A DNA stretch of 41,946 bases from assembly GCF_013179285.1 (NCBI RefSeq), contig NZ_WVNW01000010.1, positions 1-41,946 on the forward strand. Reading direction: 5' to 3'. Below are positions 1-7,464 of the stretch, in pieces. The position numbers and the translations under genes are program-made. The DNA comes from Roseobacter sp. HKCCD6576-2. Its GTDB lineage: Bacteria; Pseudomonadota; Alphaproteobacteria; Rhodobacterales; Rhodobacteraceae. Numbering within the stretch: the stretch's first letter is position 1; each line of letters begins with the position of its first letter. Below the pieces are notes generated by a model, which was not told the origin of the DNA, ran no database searches, and was given only the letters and a program-made list of their open reading frames with translations.

Positions 1-48
1 AACCGATGAACCGATGAACCGATGAACCGATGAACCGATGAACCGATG
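1..48. repeat. 8-bp tandem repeat, six copies, cut by window edge
   Basis: Six perfect head-to-tail copies of the octamer aaccgatg start at position 1 and end at 48; the array may continue to the left. The period is not a multiple of three, so on the + strand every frame meets a TGA within 24 bases. On the - strand the repeat has no stop in any frame and spells a repeating octapeptide (H-R-F-I-G-S-S-V). Perfect copies suggest recent expansion by slippage. Confidence 0.9.
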
Positions 49-147
49 ATACGGCACAGCTAATTGACCCGCAAGTAACAGGCTGAATCTATTGTGGAAA
101 TTGGCGGTTTTTAGCCAAGCACTCGCTGGCCAATCAAATCGTTCCAT
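1..147 (-). other. possible partial ORF through the octamer repeat
   Basis: The - strand is open from a TGA near 236 down to the left edge, in the frame that reads the octamer array as H-R-F-I-G-S-S-V repeats. The first ATG in that frame is at 147. There is no clear ribosome binding site and I recognise no family in the roughly 30 residues before the repeat. A change in repeat number would shift the frame. It may equally be chance, since only 49 codons from the ATG are visible. Confidence 0.15.
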
Positions 148-322
148 ACCGAACAATAGAACCAGCTTGCTGCCTTCAGGAAATTCCCAAATCCTATACT
201 TGGATAGGTAAAAATTATGGAGAGACCTGCGCCGTCAGGCTTTCATTCTGTCAACACGGCCTAGGGTCAGGACCCATTGATTTCGGAGGGACGGCGTGAT
301 TCACGGTTCGAAAACGCGATTG

Positions 323-687
323 TCTTTGAAGACAGCGATGCAATGAAGATCGCGTCAGATGAGGGATCGATGTCTGCAAAGCGTAGAGGCAGTCGTCCAA
401 CGGCAGCAAAGTGTGCCGACGGAACGCGACAACCATGGCCTCTTCTTCTGCATTGAGAACAGTCGAGCGCGGGTCTTTGGGCCCGGTCTTCTGATCCTCG
501 ACCGTCTGACGCTTGCGCCACTTGCCCACCGTCTTCGGATTGATCCCAAGCTCGCGGCTCAGTGCCGCGATCGAAGCTTGCCCCTCTCGGGATCATGCTG
601 CGCATAACCCTGCCGGGCAGGGGATCGCTGTATTGCTGCTCTGACGGCGTGCGTGGTCGTGGCGCTCCCGTGACGAACTTGTCCCAT
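323..687 (-). pseudogene. IS481-type transposase remnant (N-terminal part, frameshifted)
   Basis: From an ATG at 687 the - strand encodes the typical start of an IS481-group transposase (begins MGQVRHGSATTTHAV), then, in another frame, its helix-turn-helix section (ELGINPKTVGKWRKR) and the following segment rich in FRRHTLLPLDDCLYAL and HLTRSSLHRCLQR. Recognisable sequence stops near 323, so the DDE catalytic core is absent. The two frames are offset by an extra 41 bp at about 582-622. The element's outer end is probably near 720, where the reverse strand reads TGTGATCC, directly against the truncated Fic frame. Non-functional. Confidence 0.8.
582..622. repeat. 41-bp palindromic insertion inside the transposase remnant
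   Basis: Aligning the two frames of the transposase leaves exactly 41 extra bases here; removing them restores one frame with 39 codons between the ATG and the start of the GKWRKR segment. The insert contains an inverted repeat (ccctgcc / ggcaggg around 609-622) and a second one (atgc-tgc-gcat near 595-605). Boundaries are uncertain by a base or two. It resembles a small palindromic mobile unit, but only this copy is seen in the window. Confidence 0.5.
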
Positions 688-720
688 AATGCTTCCTTCC
701 ATTCCAACGAAAGGATCACA

Positions 721-1488
721 CCATCAAAACAACTGAAAGCACTGGATGTTGACTATGCACATTACAGGGCGATCCATTATCACTTCTTCCAAGATGTCTA
801 CGCATGGGCAGGACAACCAAGACAAATTCGAACCGCCAAAGGTGGGAACTGGTTCTGCTATCCAGAGTACATCGACACTGAGATGACCCGTATTTTTCGA
901 GAACTCGCCGAAGAGAACCACCTCGCCAAGACGAATAGTTTGCAGGACTTCGCCAGGCGCGCGGCGCACTACATTGCCGACATCAACGCTGTCCATCCAT
1001 TTCGCGAGGGCAACGGGCGCTGCCAACTCACGCTGCTAGATACCCTTATGCAGGTTGCGGGACTTGAGATGGCGGCGCAAAAGGCACAAGGTCGTTTAAC
1101 CGGCTACGGATGGGTCGACAGTAAAGTCGAGAAGGTGATTCATGCGATTGAAGCGCATAGTTTTTCTGCTGAAATTGAGCCAACCTCTATCGAGGCAAAA
1201 GTCCTTCAAGACGCCGACCGCCTCGATGCAATTGGGTACACCGGAGTGGCAAGATGCTTCTATGTGTCCGGGCGACTAGCGAGAGCACTCTATGATCCCG
1301 AAGATCCTGAGGCTGGTGATCGCGAACTGAATGATCTCGATTTCGCCATTGATCATTTCAAGACAAAACTGCTGAAACTATCCGGCTGCTTTCAGACCAA
1401 GGCAGGGCAAGACTTGGCAAACGCAAGGCACAGTGTTGTCGAAGGGTTCTTACAAGGCTTCTTGGCTGAGGTAACGCCAAAAAAGTAG
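721..1488 (+). pseudogene. Fic-domain / HD-hydrolase chimera, 5'-truncated
   Basis: The frame opens without a native start; an in-frame ATG exists only inside the inverted IS481 remnant (562). The first part is a Fic (AMP-transferase) core: the H-x-x-F-x-D-V-Y-x-W-A-G segment, then the active-site motif HPFREGNGRCQL with its catalytic His. From about 1090 onward the protein changes family: KVEKVIHAIEAHSFSAEI and QDADRLDAIG followed by a YedJ-like tail (LDHF-type KLLKLSG segment) are the C-terminal half of an HD-superfamily phosphohydrolase. The N-terminal H...HD metal site of that family is missing. The junction is in frame with no stop. Most likely a rearrangement product of two gene fragments rather than a working fusion; expression would need a start supplied by the insertion. 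Confidence 0.7.
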
Positions 1489-1599
1489 ACATTTTGTTTC
1501 GCCGCGTCTTGGTGAATTTCTACTTCCAAACACCCTCTCCCACTCGAAATTCTATCCGCTGCTTTGATGTCATTGGCCTTCAATGAGGCGCGCGCGACT

Positions 1600-2649
1600 C
1601 TATGTGTGCAATTCGTTGACACGATCCTGAAGGTCGGAAAGCCGTTCAATCAGGGTTTCGAAACCAACGGCGTCCGATTGTAGGAGGCCCGCGTCAAGCA
1701 TTTGCCGATAGTCGTTGCTCAAGGCGTCGAATGCCTCCCCGGACGGTATGAGGCACAATGCCCCGGACACCGCAGCCTGGTAATCGATGATATTGCCGTC
1801 GCAATCATTTTCTCGAAAGAAGTGCTGCTTGTACCTTGCCACATCTTCAGCGAGGTCGTGATCACTGATCGCATTTACGGCTATGTCGGTACGATCAAGA
1901 CAACCTAGATCATACCAATGCCGGGCATAGCGATCACCTCCGCGAAACGCGCCTCTCAAGCAATAGGCATGAATGGCGGTAGCCTTCTCCCAGAATGTAC
2001 GTTCCGCGCGCATGACGCGCGGATTTGCGATTGGCGTCTGCAGATCTGTAATTGCTCCGGAGATATCACAGGTGATTTTATGGGGATCGGCCGGTTCACC
2101 CGTTGAGCGAGCACCGAATTCCAAAAGAACGGCCGGACGAACATAACCTGTTCCGCTGCGAACCGCCTCATACTCCAGGACGATATTGTCGTCGTTCAGG
2201 ACCGCTTTTGCGTCCATGCCAGACGTTTGAATCCTTTCAGTTAAAATCTGAAGGGGGTCGGCTTCGACCCATGTCGAAAGGCGTGCGCGGACGGTGTCAG
2301 TCCACTTCCTTGCTTGGGAGCGGTTCGGCGGATAGGGATTGTCCGGATCATCGATCAGGTCAGGGATGATTTGTCTGATATCATAGGTCAGATCGACATC
2401 CTCGGAAAACCGGTTGATCGCCCGGTAAGCTTTTGAGAGCGATGTTCCGCCTTTGAAGACGAGGTGGTCTCCGACCGAACTCTCAAACAGTGCGTCGAGT
2501 GTCCAGACGACCCAGATGTCTTTCTCGAGTAAATCCGCTGGCCGCCCCGAGATGGAGGCGGCCGTTTCCAGCGCGTCAATCTTATCGGTAGCCGAGAGCC
2601 CGAAGTAGTCCGTCACCGCAAAATCACGATGCGCGATTTGGAGCGGCAA
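1600..2649 (-). CDS. AbiEii/AbiGii-type nucleotidyltransferase toxin
   Basis: A 349-residue protein of the AbiEii (DUF1814) family, the toxin half of type IV toxin-antitoxin and abortive-infection systems. These are nucleotidyltransferase-fold enzymes that stop growth, reported for relatives to act on tRNA. Visible motifs: KGGTSLSK at residues 66-73 (nucleotide-binding GG[T/S] loop) and FSEDVDLTYD at 81-90 with the paired acidic residues D84 and D86. Length is normal. The start overlaps the end of the upstream antitoxin gene by 26 bases, so the two are translationally coupled and antitoxin is made first. It appears intact, unlike the neighbouring Fic fragment. Target and phage range cannot be read from sequence. 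Confidence 0.85.
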   Translation of the reverse strand: MPLQIAHRDFAVTDYFGLSATDKIDALETAASISGRPADLLEKDIWVVWTLDALFESSVGDHLVFKGGTSLSKAYRAINRFSEDVDLTYDIRQIIPDLIDDPDNPYPPNRSQARKWTDTVRARLSTWVEADPLQILTERIQTSGMDAKAVLNDDNIVLEYEAVRSGTGYVRPAVLLEFGARSTGEPADPHKITCDISGAITDLQTPIANPRVMRAERTFWEKATAIHAYCLRGAFRGGDRYARHWYDLGCLDRTDIAVNAISDHDLAEDVARYKQHFFRENDCDGNIIDYQAAVSGALCLIPSGEAFDALSNDYRQMLDAGLLQSDAVGFETLIERLSDLQDRVNELHT

Positions 2650-3229
2650 GAGCGCTCAACTCTTTCGCCATCCAGGTTGGCGCATTGGCGCGCAACTCAA
2701 ACAGCTCGCTGCGCTCTTCTTCATTGAGCCGCGGTTTGATCCTGTTCAAGGCTTCGCGGGCTTCCGGCTGCCCAAAGTAGGCAAGAGCGCGAAATGCGTG
2801 CCCTGCCCGGCTGTTTGGAGCGCGAAGTTGCCAGCTTGGAACATGTTTGAGTTCGACTGCCTGCGCACCCAGCTTCAATTGACGACTAGGACCGGACGTC
2901 CAGAAAACCTGACACGCGGGGTTCTGCGTGGACAGCCCCAAAATATTAGCAGCCGCGGCACCGCTGATCGATACGCGCTCTCCCGTGGCCTTGGCGATGT
3001 TTTCAACCACTGTGTTTGCGGAAGGTGCTCGCTCACCGAACCGGGTCTTGACCGGCAGAGCGAACAGACCGCGTCGAACGCGCAAAAGCTCGCCGCGCTT
3101 GACCAGCCGCGACAGCGCCTGGTCCACGGCTGCCCGCTCGCCAAGATGCAACAACTCCTTCGCGGAAAGCGTTCCTCCTTCCGGCAAAGCTTCCGCATAG
3201 GCTTTGATCGCTTGAGATGTAGTGGTCAT
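2624..3229 (-). CDS. AbiEi-like antitoxin / DUF6088 transcriptional regulator
   Basis: A 201-residue protein with an N-terminal winged-helix region (residues about 1-65, including LSAKELLHLGERAAVDQALSR) followed by the type IV antitoxin-like domain (VSISGAAAANILGLSTQ and the basic Q-LKLGAQ segment). The family (DUF6088, AbiEi-like) pairs with AbiEii toxins; it neutralises the toxin indirectly and represses its own promoter. ATG at 3229 is preceded by AGGAG at a seven-base gap. A perfect 9-bp inverted repeat sits 12 bases upstream of the start, fitting autoregulation. Complete by length. Confidence 0.8.
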   Translation of the reverse strand: MTTTSQAIKAYAEALPEGGTLSAKELLHLGERAAVDQALSRLVKRGELLRVRRGLFALPVKTRFGERAPSANTVVENIAKATGERVSISGAAAANILGLSTQNPACQVFWTSGPSRQLKLGAQAVELKHVPSWQLRAPNSRAGHAFRALAYFGQPEAREALNRIKPRLNEEERSELFELRANAPTWMAKELSALAAPNRAS

Positions 3230-3240
3230 GGTTTGCTCCT

Positions 3241-3272
3241 ACTGTCAGATACATATCTTGTTTTCTGACAGT
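3241..3272 (-). promoter_or_regulatory. candidate AbiEi operator and promoter
   Basis: ACTGTCAGA (3241-3249) and TCTGACAGT (3264-3272) form a perfect 9-bp inverted repeat with a 14-bp spacer, immediately upstream of the antitoxin start. On the - strand a TTGCAA element (near 3277) and a weak TATGTA, 17 bp apart, overlap the repeat. AbiEi proteins are known to repress through inverted repeats, so this is a plausible autoregulatory site; the promoter match itself is weak. Confidence 0.6.
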
Positions 3273-4055
3273 TTGCAAGTTAGAAGCATGGTTGTGTGCG
3301 CACGAAAGAAGGCGCCGGCCGATGAAGGAACGAATTGATTTGAGGCGATTATTGACGCGATATGAACATCGAACCACTGCGAAAACGGAAAACCAGCGGC
3401 GAGCTCTATACGCGACGGTCGCCAACCACGACCTCCCTCCGAAGCGCAGCAGGAGATTGCTCTCGCGGGCACCAGAAGTATGCGTTGCACGCGAGCACCC
3501 ACTTGGAGCGATTTGCTCACTTAACATCCAAAAGTGGGATCCACTTCGCCTGTGTCCAATCACTCTAAAGCCAACCGATGCAACTAGGTTGCATGCCGAT
3601 CTCCATGTATTGAGATCACGTTTCCGTTTGAGGCGTCCAAACAGCTTTAGTCGTCGGGCTCTGAGTTGAGCCTCGGCTGCTCGTGCGTACCCGCCGTCCA
3701 ACCGGCGAACTCGAGCCATCCAGAAAAGCCTGCAAGAAGCATGTTTCTGTAAACCAATGCGGCGGCAAAACTCCAAGATATTCTAATAAGGGCTGTTTCG
3801 TGGCCGTAGCGTTCTAACGTTCTCCTCACAGGACAACGAAGGCGCATGTGCTTTTTTTCGCATGTCTTTGCTGCTCCGTTTGATTGGACGAAACGAGTGT
3901 CACTGACGTGATCAAATCGGCAACTATTCTCCGTAGCACTTGGCGGATTGAATGTCTGCTCTGTGGATGCTGTGGCGCAGCTCGGTACTAAACTTTGAGT
4001 GGCTAGTTTGGGCCGTCTCTCACGGAAACTCAAACCCGCAGGCTGCGACGCCTTA
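3273..4055. other. about 780 bp without a recognisable gene
   Basis: Only short overlapping frames are present. The longest (- strand 3647-4033, 128 codons) has no recognised motif, no good ribosome binding site, and a composition typical of a chance frame. No tRNA-like or rRNA-like sequence was noticed. The stretch separates two toxin-antitoxin pairs and may be eroded mobile DNA. Confidence 0.5.
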
Positions 4056-4439
4056 CTACCCTTCTGGCAGATCGTAGAGCGTCATCGTGCCGTCGGCGTC
4101 AGCTTCCAAGACTTTGTTCAACATCACGTCGGCCAGGTCTCCGAGTTGTTCCAGATGAGCGATGGCAGCTTTGATAAGCGCCTTCGCCTGAACCCTACCG
4201 AGACACGGTAGGATGATCATACCAGGGTGTATTTCGGCGCGCGATGCAAGTGTCCGGAAGTCGCGTGCGTTCTCCGTGACAATAGTGAGGTCATGTTCGA
4301 TGCAACGGGCAAGTACGGTATGATCTGCCTCACCGAGCCCGCCCTGATTGCGCGGATGAACGACATAGTAGCCTTCCTCCGCCATGAGCTCATTTGCCAC
4401 GCGCGGTGACAGGCATTCGTCCAGAAAGAGGCGCATCAA
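4056..4439 (-). CDS. DUF5615 PIN-like toxin
   Basis: A 127-residue protein of the DUF5615 family, a PIN-fold group of predicted ribonuclease toxins. It starts MRLFLDECLSPRVANEL, where the conserved D-E near the N-terminus is the first acidic cluster of the fold, and carries VTENARDFRTLA (the conserved N-D-F) in the middle. Length is typical. It lies six bases downstream of the DUF433 gene, the usual partner, in the same operon. RNase activity is a family prediction; the target is unknown. Confidence 0.85.
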   Translation of the reverse strand: MMRLFLDECLSPRVANELMAEEGYYVVHPRNQGGLGEADHTVLARCIEHDLTIVTENARDFRTLASRAEIHPGMIILPCLGRVQAKALIKAAIAHLEQLGDLADVMLNKVLEADADGTMTLYDLPEG

Positions 4440-4445
4440 TAAGGC

Positions 4446-5045
4446 TTATGCGGCATTGCGCCAAGGCTTGCCAGCACTGGGTCTGCCCCGTGGCGGATGC
4501 GCCTTCGCATAGACGAGTGCCACCTCGAACGCCTCCTTGCTGATCTCGGGATAGTCCTCGACCAAATCGCCCAAAGTCTCGCCACCCTCAATGCGCCCGA
4601 GAACGGATTGGCAAGTAATGCGTGTTCCTTTCAGGATCGGCTCACCGCCTAAGATATCCGGATCTACCGCCAAGTGCTCATACCTAGTTTCAAGATAGAC
4701 ACGTGTTCGATCCCAAACCTCAGTGACGAGCGGCTCAAGATGAAGTGTCAGACCCGGTGACAGCTCCAGACTCCCAAACTTGGTTGTCTTCGAGCTTCGC
4801 AGGAATTTCCAAACCAGACGCTTCGACTTCTTTTCCATCTTGATGCCATCGAGGGATTGCATCGCTCGCGCATAGGCCACCGCATGCATTGGCACATGCG
4901 CGGCCATGGTCTTCCGCATCCAGAGCTTTGACTTACGCCTTGGAATGATACCCTCTTCGCAATCTTTCTCGATCCGCCTTGGGGCGACTCCAGCAAGATG
5001 TGCCGCTTCTTTGATTGTGAGGTCTTCTAATGCATGCGGTGCCAT
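4446..5045 (-). CDS. DUF433 antitoxin with N-terminal helix-turn-helix
   Basis: A 199-residue protein. The N-terminal part (LTIKEAAHLAGVAPRRIEKD) looks like a MerR/excisionase-type DNA-binding helix-turn-helix; the C-terminal DUF433 domain includes DPDILGGEPILKGTRITCQSV and DYPEISKEAFEVAL, diagnostic for this antitoxin family. ATG at 5045 is preferred over an in-frame TTG 15 bases upstream because AAGGGA lies just before it. A consensus-like promoter lies 20 bases upstream. Likely role: binds and neutralises the DUF5615 toxin and represses the operon. Confidence 0.8.
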   Translation of the reverse strand: MAPHALEDLTIKEAAHLAGVAPRRIEKDCEEGIIPRRKSKLWMRKTMAAHVPMHAVAYARAMQSLDGIKMEKKSKRLVWKFLRSSKTTKFGSLELSPGLTLHLEPLVTEVWDRTRVYLETRYEHLAVDPDILGGEPILKGTRITCQSVLGRIEGGETLGDLVEDYPEISKEAFEVALVYAKAHPPRGRPSAGKPWRNAA

Positions 5046-5065
5046 AATCTTTCCCTTCAAGGGGA

Positions 5066-5094
5066 TAAATAAAGACAGACGGCCAATTTGTCAA
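5066..5094 (-). promoter_or_regulatory. sigma70-type promoter of the DUF433-DUF5615 operon
   Basis: Reading the - strand, a perfect TTGACA (complement of 5089-5094) is followed after 17 bp by TATTTA (complement of 5066-5071), about 20 bases before the antitoxin ATG. Spacing is ideal; the -10 match is partial. Confidence 0.6.
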
Positions 5095-5110
5095 GATTTC
5101 GAGAGTCCGG

Positions 5111-5279
5111 TCATCCGTGATCTCGCTGGTACAATTCTAGTTCCGGCAGGTCCCGCAGACTCTGCAGATCGAACGTCGCCAGAAAAGCATCCGGCGTCAC
5201 GAATGTATGCGGGGGCCCTGGACGCGGCGACCGCGGGCCGCTGGCGATCAGGTCCTTGTAACGCAGCCGGGCGAGGAGT
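5111..5279 (-). pseudogene. probable ScpB-like C-terminal fragment
   Basis: The - strand frame ending with a stop at 5111 reads KKLLARLRYKDLIASGPRS, then a TFVTPDAFLATF segment and LQSLRDLPELE. This resembles the C-terminal winged helix of SMC-Scp subunit ScpB, where a Y-x-T-T-x-x-F-L-x-x-F-x-L then L-R-D-L-P pattern is common. About 55 residues remain; upstream the frame runs into the histidine kinase gene in another frame, so the 5' portion is gone. No start or ribosome binding site of its own. Identification rests on motif memory. Confidence 0.45.
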
Positions 5280-5282
5280 TTC

Positions 5283-6668
5283 TTAGAGCATATTGATCTG
5301 CCGTTCAGAAGTTCTCGGGATCGACATCCGAACCATGAGACCAGAGCCGCCGTTTCCAGACAACGCGAGGTGACCGCCATGCGCTTCTGCAACAGCGTTG
5401 GCAATCGGCAAACCCAGGCCACTGCCTGACCCCGGTGACACCTGCCCGAACCGCGACAGCGCGGTGTCGTACTTGCTTGGGTCGATCCCCTGCCCGTTAT
5501 CCCCGACCGTGATCGTGGCGTTTTGGTCCGAGGTTTCGAGCCAAACCTCAATCTCACTCATTGCATCGCCACCGTGGAGAAGGGCGTTGGCGACGAGATT
5601 TTCGATGGCCTGTTCCAGCAGGGTCCGATCCGCGCGAACCTGCACAGGTGGCTCGTTTGCCAGGAGTTGCAGGTGAACACCGCGCTCATCTGCCCGTCGC
5701 CGCTGGCGGGCCACAACGTCATCCAAGACGTCGGCCAGATCTTCGAATGGCAGGTCCTCCACCGGTGGCGCCGATCTGGCCCGCTCGAATGCCAGCAAGT
5801 CTTCGGTCAGTTTCGCCGCATGTGACGCGGCCTCGGTCAGGTCCGCGGATCGTGCCTTGAAGTCCTCCTCCGTCTTCGATGCTGCGACAGCTTCCGACAG
5901 CGCGACAACGCCCGAGATTGGATTGCGCAGTTGGTGGGCAGCGTCTGAAATGAAGATGTCTTTTGCCCGAATGGTCGCCGACATCTCCGAGAAAAGCGCG
6001 TTGAGCCGCCCGACAATTCCCTGGACCTCCTCAGGAATAGGTCGACCAATCGGCGTCAGATCCTGGGACGACCGGCGGGCAATTGCATTCTCCAGATCAA
6101 GAAGCGGCCCCATCCCTAACCGCACGCCGAACCAGACAATCAGCGCAACCGCCACCACAAGGGTCGCCATGACGGCATAGGTCCGCCGCGAAAGGCTTTG
6201 CACAAAGCCATCGCGCAAAGCGAGGTCTTGCCAAACGGTGAAGGTGAAGTCGCCAGAGAGACCGTCGATATCCATTCGGTCCGTGAAGCGGACGGCACGT
6301 ACAGGGCGCCCCTGATAAAGCGCATCAAAATAGATGTAGTCCTGCGCCTCAAGCATGCCTGGCGGAACCGGCGGTGTAGCGTATCCGGTCACGAACACGC
6401 CGTCGGGCGCATAAACATGGTAGAAGACCCGGCCACCTGACGTGTTGCGCAGAAGGTCACGTGTATCCTGGCTGAGCGCATCGCCACCACTGTTCGCAGT
6501 ATCCCTGGAGATGCCAAGCGCCGTCACCAATAGGGATCGGTCGAACCGGTCGGCCGCGCGCGCCTGCGCATCGCCCGCCGCCCAAATGGCAACGCCCACA
6601 GAAATCCCAAGAAGCGGGGCGAGAATAATGATCGTCAGCCGCAATCGAAGCGACAGAGTACGTGTCAT
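5283..6668 (-). CDS. tctE: TctE-like sensor histidine kinase
   Basis: A 461-residue membrane kinase. Transmembrane segments lie near residues 11-30 and 164-182, enclosing a periplasmic sensor region of the 2CSK_N type seen in TctE. A short linker is followed by the dimerisation helix with the phospho-accepting His245 (DAAHQLRNP), then the N box (ENLVANALLHGG), the G1 box (VGDNGQGI) and a GSGLGL box. TctE kinases sense tricarboxylates such as citrate and control tct transport genes. ATG at 6668 overlaps the regulator's stop (ATGA), so regulator and kinase are co-translated. It is divergent from the tctC-like gene it presumably controls. The exact ligand cannot be read from sequence. Confidence 0.85.
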   Translation of the reverse strand: MTRTLSLRLRLTIIILAPLLGISVGVAIWAAGDAQARAADRFDRSLLVTALGISRDTANSGGDALSQDTRDLLRNTSGGRVFYHVYAPDGVFVTGYATPPVPPGMLEAQDYIYFDALYQGRPVRAVRFTDRMDIDGLSGDFTFTVWQDLALRDGFVQSLSRRTYAVMATLVVAVALIVWFGVRLGMGPLLDLENAIARRSSQDLTPIGRPIPEEVQGIVGRLNALFSEMSATIRAKDIFISDAAHQLRNPISGVVALSEAVAASKTEEDFKARSADLTEAASHAAKLTEDLLAFERARSAPPVEDLPFEDLADVLDDVVARQRRRADERGVHLQLLANEPPVQVRADRTLLEQAIENLVANALLHGGDAMSEIEVWLETSDQNATITVGDNGQGIDPSKYDTALSRFGQVSPGSGSGLGLPIANAVAEAHGGHLALSGNGGSGLMVRMSIPRTSERQINML

Positions 6669-7336
6669 TGCGCGGCCTCGGACATCGCATATCCAATGCC
6701 GCGCCGAACTGAGATATCGATGCCAAACCCCTTAATCCGCTTCCGCAGACGGGACACGTAAACCTCGACAACGGCCTCCTCCACGTCGCTGCCGGTGCCA
6801 TACATGCTGTCGAGCAATTGCTGCTTAGAGACAAAACGACCCCGCGCGCCGAGCAAGGTCTCAAAAAGCGCCACCTCCCGACGTGGCACCGAAAGGTCGC
6901 CATCGGGGCCGAGCACCGCCCTGGCCATCGGATCGAAGACAAGCGGGCCAATCTTTTGCAGATCGGGGTCGGTGGTCGGCGGCCTCCGGCTGAGCGCCCT
7001 AAGCCGCGCGCTTAGCTCGTCCATCTCAAATGGTTTTGAGAGGTAGTCATCGGCACCCGCGTCAAGACCGATCACCTTGTCATCCAGATCCGATTGTGCG
7101 GTCAACATCAGGACTGGGCGCTGGTCCCCCCGGGCGCGCATCGCGGCCAGAACCTCTAACCCGCCCATCCCTGGAAGCTTAATGTCCAAGATCACGAGGT
7201 CCGCGCCATCCTCTCGTAGATAGAGGTCAGCCTCGACCCCATCATGTAGAAGATCGACTGCATGTCCTTCGTCTTGGAGACGGTATGCGATGCCTTTCGC
7301 CACCGATACATTGTCTTCAACAATGACAATACGCAT
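6665..7336 (-). CDS. tctD: TctD-like OmpR-family response regulator
   Basis: A 223-residue regulator: receiver domain (residues 1-115) with acidic pair E7/D8, phospho-acceptor D51 (LVILDIKLPG), T79 and K101 (LSKPF), then an OmpR/PhoB winged-helix DNA-binding domain ending RRGIGYAM. The start at 7336 (MRIVIVEDN) fits the family; the frame continues 28 codons upstream, but those residues are not receiver-like. No strong Shine-Dalgarno is visible. Paired with the kinase downstream and divergent from tctC, it probably activates the transport operon when its tricarboxylate ligand is present. Confidence 0.87.
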   Translation of the reverse strand: MRIVIVEDNVSVAKGIAYRLQDEGHAVDLLHDGVEADLYLREDGADLVILDIKLPGMGGLEVLAAMRARGDQRPVLMLTAQSDLDDKVIGLDAGADDYLSKPFEMDELSARLRALSRRPPTTDPDLQKIGPLVFDPMARAVLGPDGDLSVPRREVALFETLLGARGRFVSKQQLLDSMYGTGSDVEEAVVEVYVSRLRKRIKGFGIDISVRRGIGYAMSEAAQ

Positions 7337-7395
7337 GGAGTTTTTCTGCCGATGAAAGGTTCGTGAAAGATTGGCATTGAACTCTTCGCTTATCA

Positions 7396-7417
7396 AGGCG
7401 GCGACAGATTGCCGCCT
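7396..7417. promoter_or_regulatory. inverted repeat in the tctD/tctC divergent region
   Basis: AGGCGGC (7396-7402) and GCCGCCT (7411-7417) form a perfect 7-bp inverted repeat with an 8-bp centre. It lies 59 bases from the tctD start and 47 bases from the tctC ATG. It could be an RNA hairpin in the tctC leader or a binding site. OmpR-type regulators usually bind direct repeats, which makes the TctD-site reading weaker. Confidence 0.35.
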
Positions 7418-7464
7418 CAATGAGACGCGTGGGGTTGGGAGGCCCGGCGCATTGGGAGGAAAAA

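Noticed and set aside
251-322. Sequence around 264-278 (gggtc-ag-gaccc inverted repeat) as the terminus of an IS5-type element truncating the IS481 remnant.
   Set aside because: The short palindrome resembles ends I associate with such elements, but no transposase or second terminus is visible, so it cannot be supported.
562-720. Treating the + strand ATG at 562 as the native start of the Fic protein.
   Set aside because: The first 50 or so codons are antisense to the IS481 transposase and have no Fic homology; the native start was lost.
3647-4033. 128-codon - strand frame as a gene between the two toxin-antitoxin pairs.
   Set aside because: No recognisable family, no ribosome binding site, and uneven composition; likely chance.
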